Below, one piece after another: positions 13,272-20,015 of a DNA stretch of 20,015 nt. The notes under the pieces are model-generated. The model did no database searches. It saw nothing but the letters and a program-made list of their open reading frames with translations, and was not told the DNA's origin. The DNA is taken from contig JAQGFW010023279.1 of the NCBI GenBank assembly GCA_030463445.1, positions 1 through 20,015 of the forward strand, in the 5' to 3' direction. A program made the position numbers and the translations under genes. Positions within the stretch are counted from its first letter, which is position 1, and each line of letters starts with the position of its first letter. Source of the DNA: Euplotes aediculatus (lineage: Eukaryota > Ciliophora > Spirotrichea > Euplotida > Euplotidae).

Positions 13272-14420
13272 TTAATCGTTTATTCCAAATCGCTTCAATG
13301 CCTGCACAAAACTTCTATGTACCTTATAGCTGTCAGACTTCGATTCAAAGGAAACATACGTAGGCAGCGAGCCAAATTTAAGCTTGCCGAATAAATTGCT
13401 GGAATCAAAATATTGAGGCCAATCAACCCCATCTTTTTGATAGGCTGCAATGGAAAGTTCTTTATGCGTGTCTACAGCAACGGAAACCAGTTCAACCTGT
13501 CCTTTCAATTTCGGATACAATCCTTTCTGCACAATGGATCGATTCGTAACTCTGCAGGGTCCACACCAACTTGCCCAAAAAATGTAGATGCGGTTCTGAT
13601 TGGGTGTAAGCAACTCATTTTTCATAGTTGCAAGAGAATGGAGCGGAGTATTTGCAAATATTGAATTCAATTCCGGATTCTCAACCGAATACAAATTATT
13701 CTGAATATTTTTTGTAATCGCGGGATATTTCTTGAGGAGAGGTAGTTTTTCACGGAATAGTATAACATCATAGTCGCCACCACAGGCTTTAAAATACTCA
13801 AACAGATAACTGGTTAGAAAAAAAGGATCCTGCTCATCTTCCAGGTACACTGCCAGCGTATTTCTGGTTAAGTTGCTATAAATTGGAATAGAGTCCATTA
13901 GGCTGGATCTCATCGCAGCCAACTCCTCCGGCTTCGATTCCCTGCTCAATTTGACATAGGGAGCTACCAGTTGCTTAACCGGTTTTCTGGCGTCCCAAAG
14001 TCTGTTGTAGTGTTCGTTTAATGAATCATTGCCTAAAAACTGTACGGAGTAGTAAAAACTGTCAACGCTGGCAGTTAATTGAAGTGTTGCTCCCGGTATA
14101 ACAGGCAACAGAATACTATTATCATGAATACCGTCCTCATTTTTGCTGCGCCCACCTGTTCCGGATTTGGCAACTACGAGCTGAAGAACAGAAGAATCAT
14201 AGTTAGTTTCCGGCACTTGTATCCGGAAGGTTCCATTCTTATTTAGGGCTGCGGAATCAAATGCTTTGGAAGTCTTGGGATAGCCAAAATATTCTGAAAC
14301 ATACACTGTATATCGATCTACTTCAGCACCGGAAAATTCTCCTGCTATCTGAAATTGTGAAAAGGAAACTAAAGACAAACAACTAAAAAGAAATAACAAA
14401 CAGGCTGATCTCATAAGCAA
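13272..14420 (-). CDS. TlpA/ResA-like thioredoxin-domain protein, secreted
   Basis: A 382-residue protein from ATG 14420 (ATG 14414 is equally possible) with signal peptide MRSACLLFLFSCLSLVSFSQ. An N-terminal domain of about 250 residues follows, including a DUF4369-like beta region (FQIAGEFSGAEVDRYTVYVS ... LNKNGTFRIQVP). The C-terminal thioredoxin fold begins near 276, with FWASWCGPCR (active-site CGPC at 286-289) and the cis-proline loop GSLPTYV (Pro353). Such proteins reduce or rearrange disulfides in the periplasm. It starts 18 bases after the sulfatase-fusion stop and seems to be the last gene of a three-gene operon with a fucosidase. It may maintain cysteines of those secreted enzymes, or simply be a general thiol protein; the link is inferred from position. 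Confidence 0.86.
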   Translation of the reverse strand: MLMRSACLLFLFSCLSLVSFSQFQIAGEFSGAEVDRYTVYVSEYFGYPKTSKAFDSAALNKNGTFRIQVPETNYDSSVLQLVVAKSGTGGRSKNEDGIHDNSILLPVIPGATLQLTASVDSFYYSVQFLGNDSLNEHYNRLWDARKPVKQLVAPYVKLSRESKPEELAAMRSSLMDSIPIYSNLTRNTLAVYLEDEQDPFFLTSYLFEYFKACGGDYDVILFREKLPLLKKYPAITKNIQNNLYSVENPELNSIFANTPLHSLATMKNELLTPNQNRIYIFWASWCGPCRVTNRSIVQKGLYPKLKGQVELVSVAVDTHKELSIAAYQKDGVDWPQYFDSSNLFGKLKFGSLPTYVSFESKSDSYKVHRSFVQALKRFGIND

Positions 14421-14438
14421 AATGCTATAGGTGTTTGA

Positions 14439-16613
14439 CTAGTTAAGTTGATCCGGATAAGGAACCGGCATTTTGGTTTCCTTTATAAAAGGCATGGATG
14501 CTGCATGTTTTCTAAGATAATTTCCCAACAATTCAGCTAACTCCTTTTTCTTATCCGGATTGGATTCAGAACGATCAACAGCTTCTGAAATGTCGGAATT
14601 CAACTCATACAATTCCAGTTTTGCTTTTTGCATATCATACAAGAGTTTCCAGTTTCCTTTCCGGATACCTGATTTGAAATTGACATCCGGACCAACACCT
14701 GAATACCATTTATGAGGAAAATGCCAGATCAAAATTCTATTAGTATCCAACTGATCCGGTTCACTTAAAAAGGGCATCATGGATTTACCATCCATCTCCT
14801 GCACCAGTTGGTAGTTATCTACTCCGGCCAGTTCCAGAACAGTAGGAAACAAGTCTTCCACCACAACAGGTTGTTCAGCTGATCGGCCTGCCCTGAAATG
14901 ACCCGGCCATTTCACCAGCATCGGCACCCGGATACCGCCTTCATACACTGAACCTTTTCCGGCCTTCAACGGATAATTATGAGTAAACTCCTTCCCTGCA
15001 CGTGGCTTCAAACTAAAACCTCCATTGTCACTGATGAAAATCAAAACAGTATTTTCTTCCAATTCATTTTTTCGAAGCCAGTTCATGATATCACCCAGAC
15101 TCTTGTCCATTCCTTCTACCAGACTGGCATAGGCCGCTTCACCGTCGGGCAATCCCTTTTCCTTGTATTTATTGAAATAGCGCTGGTCTTTATCAAACGG
15201 TAAGTGAACCGCATAGTGTGACAGGTACAAAAAGAAAGGCTGTTTTTTATCCATGGATGCACCCATCTCCTGAATTGCTTTCTCCGTTAATGCCTCCGTT
15301 AAAAAAACATCTTTACCATGGTATTCGGAGAGATCCGGAACTGCATGCACACTGTTGTTGATTTCAGTATTCCCAAAATTTGCTGTCCCCAGGTAGGACT
15401 GTGGATGACCGGTTGCAGAACCTCCGATATTCACCTGGTAGCCCAGGTTCAGCGGATCGGAACCAGGCGTTTTCATAGAAGCATAATGAGCTTTTCCCAC
15501 ATGAATGGTTCGATAACCGGCAGCCTGTAGCAAAACAGGCAAGGGAGTTGCATGAACTGTATTGTTAATGCCGCTCACCGGACTCAGGCCATTGTGATTC
15601 CAGCTTGCTTTACCCAGAACAGAATCGGCAACATCTGTATTATTGTCTTTGTAAGGGGAAGTCCAGTTGGTAACCTTATGCCGAACGGCATTCATACCGG
15701 TAAGCAAACTAACCCTGGAAGGTGTACAAACAGGAGTAGCATACGCATTGGTGAATTTCACCCCCTGCTTCTCCAATGCAAGCATATTCGGTGTATGGAA
15801 CAATTTATTGGCGGCTGTTTTCTTATTCCAGAAGGAAACAGCACAATCCTGCCAGCCCATATCATCTACCATAAACACAATGATATTAGGACGATCCTTC
15901 TTAACTATATTTTTATTGATTAAATATTCAGCCACCAACCTGCCTAAAAATTCATAGCCCCTCAGATTCGGATGCACACCATCCTTCACCGTCATGTATT
16001 CCGGTTTGTTGGTAAAAGAAGGCGTCAAATCCAAAAAGTGGAGGCCTGTAGCTTCAGCAATTTTACTGACCCGGGTGCGCAGTTCCCAAATTCTTGGTCT
16101 GCGTAACGTAAGATTATCGAATCGTTCTTTAGATAATTCAGGAGTGTTGATGACCATATCCAGCGGACTGCACAAAATAATCACACAATGCGGAATCATT
16201 TTTTTTACGGAGTCAATGAAGAGCTTATAGTCAGCTTCAAAATCCTTCATTTGCTCCCAGTTGAACAAAGGCTCGCTGACGGTTTCATTCGTGCCGGCTT
16301 TAATGAGCATGATATCCGGCTTGTACATTTTTATTGAATCGAGCAATCGCCACAAATTGGGTTTGCCATAGCGCAACATAGTCGCACCTCCGATTCCAAA
16401 ATTCAGTACTTCATAATTTGAATAGCCTTTGTTTTTGAGCGTTTTTGCAAGAACCGCAGGATAGGAATCCCCGGAAGGATCATCGAGCCTTGCTCCAAAC
16501 GTTATGCTATTGCCTATGCAGGCTATTTTCAATTTCGTCTGCTGACTGAAACCGGAAGCTGCAACAAACAGGCAGACAAAAACAATACAAACAAATCTCT
16601 GCATCCTATACAT
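14439..16613 (-). CDS. Secreted fusion: SGNH/GDSL hydrolase followed by formylglycine sulfatase
   Basis: I choose ATG 16613, which starts one base after the preceding stop (TAAAATG), giving 724 residues; an ATG at 16649 would overlap the fucosidase gene by 35 bases. A signal peptide (VCIVFVCLFVAASGFSQ) leads into an SGNH hydrolase at about 28-235: block I IGNSITFG (Ser36), block II GIGGATM (73-79), block III AGTNE (106-110) and the Asp/His block DGVHPN (211-216). The sulfatase spans about 241-715: metal-binding Asp pair in FMVDDMGWQD (250-251), the modification motif CTPSR (296-300; Cys296 becomes formylglycine), and ISDNGG further on. The first half should hydrolyse an ester such as O-acetyl, the second a sulfate ester. 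Pairing with a GH29 gene suggests both act on a sulfated fucose glycan. Confidence 0.92.
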   Translation of the reverse strand: MYRMQRFVCIVFVCLFVAASGFSQQTKLKIACIGNSITFGARLDDPSGDSYPAVLAKTLKNKGYSNYEVLNFGIGGATMLRYGKPNLWRLLDSIKMYKPDIMLIKAGTNETVSEPLFNWEQMKDFEADYKLFIDSVKKMIPHCVIILCSPLDMVINTPELSKERFDNLTLRRPRIWELRTRVSKIAEATGLHFLDLTPSFTNKPEYMTVKDGVHPNLRGYEFLGRLVAEYLINKNIVKKDRPNIIVFMVDDMGWQDCAVSFWNKKTAANKLFHTPNMLALEKQGVKFTNAYATPVCTPSRVSLLTGMNAVRHKVTNWTSPYKDNNTDVADSVLGKASWNHNGLSPVSGINNTVHATPLPVLLQAAGYRTIHVGKAHYASMKTPGSDPLNLGYQVNIGGSATGHPQSYLGTANFGNTEINNSVHAVPDLSEYHGKDVFLTEALTEKAIQEMGASMDKKQPFFLYLSHYAVHLPFDKDQRYFNKYKEKGLPDGEAAYASLVEGMDKSLGDIMNWLRKNELEENTVLIFISDNGGFSLKPRAGKEFTHNYPLKAGKGSVYEGGIRVPMLVKWPGHFRAGRSAEQPVVVEDLFPTVLELAGVDNYQLVQEMDGKSMMPFLSEPDQLDTNRILIWHFPHKWYSGVGPDVNFKSGIRKGNWKLLYDMQKAKLELYELNSDISEAVDRSESNPDKKKELAELLGNYLRKHAASMPFIKETKMPVPYPDQLN

Positions 16614-16614
16614 T

Positions 16615-17979
16615 TTAATACAAAGACAGTTCTTTAATAAAATGACCATTCACCGATCTTGGAATCAGTAACCGGATACGTTGGCCGCTTATGGGAGTAT
16701 CCAATTTCTTTATGAACTTATTTCCGATTGAAGTCCCTTCTGCAATAGTGACCCATTTCCCTTTTTGTTTTACCTGTACAGAAAAGACACGCACCCGTTG
16801 TCCGGATTTAAGGTCTTCTGCAATAACAATCTTATCAAATTTAACCCCCTTCGGCAGCGGTAAGTCAACTTCTTTATTATCCGAACTAAAACTGAACAAA
16901 GGCTTTCCATAGGTTGTCTTCAGCAGTTCACCGAAAGCCTTCAAGGTATCAGCATCCGGTTGAGGAATCAGTCCGTCTGCATCAGGAGTTAATCCGATAA
17001 TTAAATTAGCATTTCTTCCAATGGATTTTTCATACATATCCATCAGCCGGGATACCGGAAAAATATTTCCTTCATCTCCCGGTTCCCAAAACCATTCATG
17101 TTTGCCTTTGTAACCACGCAAAGGAGCATCGGCCATAGCAGGCATGAAGTAAGCCCCGTTCTCCTGACCATACTTGATTGCTTTAAAATCATTCTTTGCA
17201 TCACTGTGCTGAAACCAGGAAGGGTAATCAAACGTTGACCAGCAGGGATAAGGAACCGTGCCAGATTCAGAACCGCCCCAGCGCACATCAGCACGTTGAA
17301 GGTTGTGATAAAAAATAGCATTCGGCTGATTGGCAGTAATAATGGGTAATAAATCTGCACCACCCTGTTCCGGCCCATGTGCACCACCATCAAACCAGAT
17401 AAAGAAAAAATCACCGTATTTGGATGTCAATTCCCTTGTAATATTTTCGCAATAGGTATTGTAATACGCTTGCCTGTTTTTGGAAATAGGAGCTTTGCCA
17501 TCTACATAAAAATCATGTATCCCCATATATGAATTCCACCGAATACCTATATAGATCGCTGGCTTTACATCATATTTTCTGCAGGAGGCAATAAAATCAC
17601 GCAAGATATCGCCCTTGCCATCCTTCCATTTGAGCGCTTTTAAACAATAGGGATTGAAATCACTCTGGTATAAAGCAAAACCAGTTTCATGCGTAACTGT
17701 CAGAATCGCAAATGTTGCACCTGCGTTTTTAGAAGCGAGGATCCACTGATCGGTATCGAGCTTTGTTGGATTGAAAATATTATAGTCAGCAATAGGTGTA
17801 ATTCTATTCTTTGGCTGATCGTATCGCTTACCATCAAAAACATGCAAATCATAAGAAATCAACACGCCAATTTCCGCATCCACCCAGGCAAGCTGGGCAG
17901 GAGTTGGAATGGGAACCTGACCAATAGAGATTTTTGCAACTGCAATTTGTAGCAGTATCAGAATAAAAACACGCAACAT
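16615..17979 (-). CDS. GH29-family alpha-L-fucosidase, secreted
   Basis: A 454-residue protein starting at ATG 17979, with signal peptide MLRVFILILLQIAVAKISIGQ. The N-terminal 340 residues form the GH29 barrel: PTPAQLAWVDAEIGVLISYD, THETGFALYQSDFNPY in the place of the usual KHHDGF motif, DILRDFIASCRKYDVKPAIY, and FIWFDGGAHGPE with the likely nucleophile Asp197. The segment ANLIIGLTPDADGLIP (about 330-345) is the typical late GH29 strand. A C-terminal beta domain (about 360-454) ends in IRLLIPRSVNGHFIKELSLY. GH29 enzymes release alpha-L-fucose with retention of configuration. It is the first gene of an apparent operon with the SGNH-sulfatase fusion (stop and next start one base apart). Substrate linkage cannot be read; the altered HETGF segment hints at an unusual subgroup. 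Confidence 0.9.
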   Translation of the reverse strand: MLRVFILILLQIAVAKISIGQVPIPTPAQLAWVDAEIGVLISYDLHVFDGKRYDQPKNRITPIADYNIFNPTKLDTDQWILASKNAGATFAILTVTHETGFALYQSDFNPYCLKALKWKDGKGDILRDFIASCRKYDVKPAIYIGIRWNSYMGIHDFYVDGKAPISKNRQAYYNTYCENITRELTSKYGDFFFIWFDGGAHGPEQGGADLLPIITANQPNAIFYHNLQRADVRWGGSESGTVPYPCWSTFDYPSWFQHSDAKNDFKAIKYGQENGAYFMPAMADAPLRGYKGKHEWFWEPGDEGNIFPVSRLMDMYEKSIGRNANLIIGLTPDADGLIPQPDADTLKAFGELLKTTYGKPLFSFSSDNKEVDLPLPKGVKFDKIVIAEDLKSGQRVRVFSVQVKQKGKWVTIAEGTSIGNKFIKKLDTPISGQRIRLLIPRSVNGHFIKELSLY

Positions 17980-17995
17980 ATCAAATTCGCTTATT

Positions 17996-18025
17996 TTGAC
18001 TAAGTTATCATAATTTCTACTTTAG
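17996..18025 (+). promoter_or_regulatory. Candidate promoter of the FabH-like gene
   Basis: TTG at 17996-17998 is followed after 19 bases by TACTTTAG (18018-18025), matching TAnnTTTG at all but one fixed position. Transcription would begin near 18032, 21 bases before the ATG. The opposite strand has TAACTTAG (18007-18000), a weaker -7 candidate for the fucosidase operon, so the two promoters would overlap. Confidence 0.45.
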
Positions 18026-18052
18026 GTTGAATTGCCCCCTACCTTTATACAA

Positions 18053-19126
18053 ATGAAAGGCTTACGATCAGTTATTGCTGCCACGGGAAGTGTACTTCCG
18101 GAAAGAGTCATCCATAATGCTGACTTTATTGCCCGGCGATTTTTACAAAAGGACGGCACCCTTGTACCCGGCACGGTGCTCAGAAATATTGAAAAATTCA
18201 AGGATATCACTGGTATTGAACAGCGCCGATATGCCCGTCCGGATCAAACCACATCTGACCTGGCCGGCCTCGCCGCAGCAGACGCCCTGGAAAGTAGTGG
18301 CATCGACAAGGAATCCCTCGACCTGTTGATCGTGGCCCATAATTTTGGAGATGTAAGTACCGGTACCAACAGAACCACCATGGTGCCTTCCCTGGCCTCG
18401 CTGGTGAAATACAAACTGCAAATCAGGAACCCATCCTGTATTGCTTATGATCTTGTTTTTGGTTGTCCGGGTTGGATACAGGGCGTTATTCAGGCCGATG
18501 CGCTAATCCGGCTGGGGGAAGCCAAACGTTGCTTGATAATTGGCGCAGAAACCTTATCAAGAGTAATTGATGACCACGACCGCGATTCCATGATTTATGC
18601 GGATGGGGCAGGCGCTGTTATACTGGAAGCAGGCCCGGATTCTACAGTTGGAATCATTGCACATGGCAGCCGGACCTATGCCAGCGAACATGCGCTCTTA
18701 TTAAAAATGGACAGCTCGTACAATCTGGAAAACGGAGACTCCAATCTCTATCTGAAAATGAATGGCAGAGCCCTGTACGAATTCGCATTAACCCATGTAC
18801 CGCTGGTAATAAAAGAGACACTCGACAAAGCGCAGATACATTTATCTGACATCAAAAAAGTACTGATCCACCAGGCCAATGAAAAAATGGATATCGCCAT
18901 TCTGGAAAGACTGTACAACCTTTATGAACTACCCCTGACAGACCTGTCGGTAATGCCCATGACAATCAGTTACCTCGGCAACAGCTCGGTAGCTACCATT
19001 CCCACCCTGCTGGATCTGATCCTGAAACACAAAGTGGACAAACAGGAGATTCAGGCGGGAGACAAAGTAGTGTTTGCTTCTGTTGGCGCAGGCATGAATA
19101 TCAATGCCATCATTTACCAGTTTTAA
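18053..19126 (+). CDS. 3-oxoacyl-ACP synthase III-like ketosynthase (FabH family)
   Basis: A 357-residue protein from ATG 18053; a TTG at 18032 lies at the predicted transcript start and is disfavoured. The thiolase-fold triad is visible: Cys138 in VFGCPGWIQG, His273 in LIHQANEKM and Asn310 in YLGNSSVATIP. Other typical elements are ITGIEQRRYA near residue 52, YADGAGAVILE near 182 and FASVGAGMNINAIIYQF at the end. FabH-type enzymes join an acyl-CoA starter with malonyl-ACP; relatives also act in aryl-polyene, resorcinol or olefin pathways. An insert of roughly a dozen residues between the first helix and ITGIEQR (LQKDGTLVPGTVLRN) differs from the housekeeping FabH. No ACP, reductase or other lipid gene is adjacent, so its pathway is open. 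I give no symbol for that reason. Confidence 0.88.
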   Translation: MKGLRSVIAATGSVLPERVIHNADFIARRFLQKDGTLVPGTVLRNIEKFKDITGIEQRRYARPDQTTSDLAGLAAADALESSGIDKESLDLLIVAHNFGDVSTGTNRTTMVPSLASLVKYKLQIRNPSCIAYDLVFGCPGWIQGVIQADALIRLGEAKRCLIIGAETLSRVIDDHDRDSMIYADGAGAVILEAGPDSTVGIIAHGSRTYASEHALLLKMDSSYNLENGDSNLYLKMNGRALYEFALTHVPLVIKETLDKAQIHLSDIKKVLIHQANEKMDIAILERLYNLYELPLTDLSVMPMTISYLGNSSVATIPTLLDLILKHKVDKQEIQAGDKVVFASVGAGMNINAIIYQF

Positions 19127-19141
19127 ACAGCCCGAAAGGTT

Positions 19142-19396
19142 TCAGGCGCGTTTAAACAGGTCGTTGATCGGAATGCCTTCCAGGTAAGGGGCCAGTTGCA
19201 GGGTATCCCCGAAAGCCCTGTATTCCAGTACTTCCTTACTGATACTACAGCAGTAAATTTCCACGTAATATTCTGATAGCTGAAAGAGAAAGACCACCTG
19301 CTCATCAAGAACTCTTTTTGCCAGGACTACACCTTTCGATAAAACAGTTGATCTTTTTTGATCTTCCGTTAATGTAATGAATTCAGATAGTTTCAT
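19142..19396 (-). CDS. Small hypothetical protein (84 residues)
   Basis: An open frame from ATG 19396 to a stop 15 bases beyond the convergent ketosynthase stop. The protein begins MKLSEFITLTEDQKRSTVL and then shows GVVLAKRVLDEQVVFLFQL, SEYYVEIYC and LAPYLEGIPINDLFKRA. It has no signal peptide or membrane segment. The alternating strand pattern and the typical small-protein start suggest a real folded protein; I recall similar short cytoplasmic proteins in other Chitinophagaceae, but cannot test this. Function is unknown. Cys-Cys in YCCSIS is the only notable feature. Confidence 0.65.
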   Translation of the reverse strand: MKLSEFITLTEDQKRSTVLSKGVVLAKRVLDEQVVFLFQLSEYYVEIYCCSISKEVLEYRAFGDTLQLAPYLEGIPINDLFKRA

Positions 19397-19584
19397 AAAT
19401 GCCGGTTTTAAGTTGATTAAATCGCAATTAAAAAACTGATACTAATAACTAAGAAAAGCTGACGAAACTAAAATAGAGGCTGAAATCTGTGCCGGAGGCG
19501 GCACCGCAAGGATGGTAAATATAGCATTCATTTCCGCAATACCAAAAATTATCGTAGCTTATATCCGCCTAAAACAAACTTATC

Positions 19585-20015
19585 ATGGCCACTTTTACCA
19601 TCCAGGTTAATGGCAAATCCCAAACCGTAGAAGCAATGGAAGACATGCCACTGCTTTGGGTACTGAGAGATCTGCTCAACCTTCCCGGCACCAAATTCGG
19701 ATGCGGCAAAGCCCTCTGCGGCGCCTGCACGGTTCATGTAAATGGAAACCCGGTTCGCTCCTGCAGTTATCCTATATCAGCAGTAGGCACCGCTAGTGTT
19801 ACAACGATAGAAGGCTTGTCGGAAGAAGGCAATCATCCGGTGCAAGAGGCCTGGGAAAAATTAATAGTGCCCCAATGCGGCTATTGTCAAACCGGTCAAA
19901 TCATGACCGCGGCGGCGCTGCTGAAACAAAAGCCCAATCCAACCGACCAGGAAATTGACCAGGCTATGCAGGGTAATCTCTGCCGATGCGGAACCTATAA
20001 CCGCATCAAAGCAGC
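19585..20015 (+). CDS. [2Fe-2S] subunit of a molybdenum hydroxylase, IorA-like (cut by window edge)
   Basis: From ATG 19585 the frame is open to the window edge, giving 143 residues and lacking the C terminus. Residues 1-75 are a plant-type ferredoxin domain with Cys40, Cys45, Cys48 and Cys60 ([17 protein letters not shown], then RSCSYP). Residues about 85-143 are the second [2Fe-2S] domain with Cys98, Cys101, Cys133 and Cys135 ([10 protein letters not shown] and [10 protein letters not shown]). All eight expected cysteines are present. This is the small electron-transfer subunit of the xanthine-oxidase family; the short form without a FAD domain and the overall wording fit the isoquinoline 1-oxidoreductase alpha type, usually followed by a large molybdopterin subunit, which would lie outside this window. 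It would pass electrons from the molybdenum site to an external acceptor. Confidence 0.9.
   Translation, partial: MATFTIQVNGKSQTVEAMEDMPLLWVLRDLLNLPGTKFGCGKALCGACTVHVNGNPVRSCSYPISAVGTASVTTIEGLSEEGNHPVQEAWEKLIVPQCGYCQTGQIMTAAALLKQKPNPTDQEIDQAMQGNLCRCGTYNRIKA

Noticed and set aside
19489-19504. Hairpin GTGCC/GGCAC upstream of the IorA-like gene as a riboswitch
   Set aside because: A single five-pair stem; no second helix or known riboswitch core seen.

Overview
The window reads as chromosomal DNA of a Bacteroidota bacterium, most likely of the Chitinophagaceae or near it (inference). Evidence: a type IX secretion (T9SS) C-terminal signal on a secreted propeller protein, SprB repeats, DUF5777 and YceI proteins, an ECF sigma factor beside a membrane-spanning regulator with an outer-membrane-barrel-like C terminus, few Shine-Dalgarno sites, and several matches to the Bacteroidota promoter TTG-N17-23-TAnnTTTG. 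No plasmid, phage, insertion sequence, CRISPR or rRNA features were seen.

Layout. (1) 1-504, minus strand: start of an SLBB-type polysaccharide export protein, cut by the window edge, with a good promoter and an AT-rich palindrome in its leader. (2) 820-4380, plus strand: a surface-glycan cluster made of a GNAT acetyltransferase, a GT9 heptosyltransferase-like enzyme and two GT2 glycosyltransferases. (3) 4477-7260, plus strand: a 927-residue secreted YCF48/BNR-repeat propeller protein with a T9SS signal. (4) 11890 down to 7309, minus strand: ECF sigma factor, anti-sigma-like protein, then a tight set of heme-site SprB lipoprotein, membrane-anchored OB-fold protein, YceI protein and DUF5777 beta-barrel. 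(5) 12038-12109: tRNA-Arg(CCG), followed by a strong bidirectional terminator. (6) 12194-12760, minus strand: an unassigned 188-residue protein, preceded by a gene-free 0.5-kb stretch that carries nine tandem 11-bp units. (7) 17979 down to 13272, minus strand: a probable operon of GH29 fucosidase, an SGNH-hydrolase/sulfatase fusion and a TlpA-like thioredoxin protein. (8) 18053-19126, plus strand: a FabH-like ketosynthase. (9) 19142-19396, minus strand: a small conserved-looking hypothetical. (10) 19585 to the end, plus strand: a [2Fe-2S] subunit of a molybdenum hydroxylase (IorA-like), cut by the window edge.

How the parts fit. Regions 1 and 2 probably make and export a surface polysaccharide. 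Region 4 looks like an envelope-sensing sigma/anti-sigma pair followed by an envelope redox set; whether one controls the other is not shown. Region 7 looks like a small scavenging system for a sulfated and perhaps acylated fucose glycan, without SusC/SusD here. The most interesting non-coding features are a 43-bp sequence present twice exactly (7266-7308 and 11950-11992), which forms two competing hairpins and at one site abuts the sigma gene's candidate -7 box, and the 11-bp array at 12871-12967.
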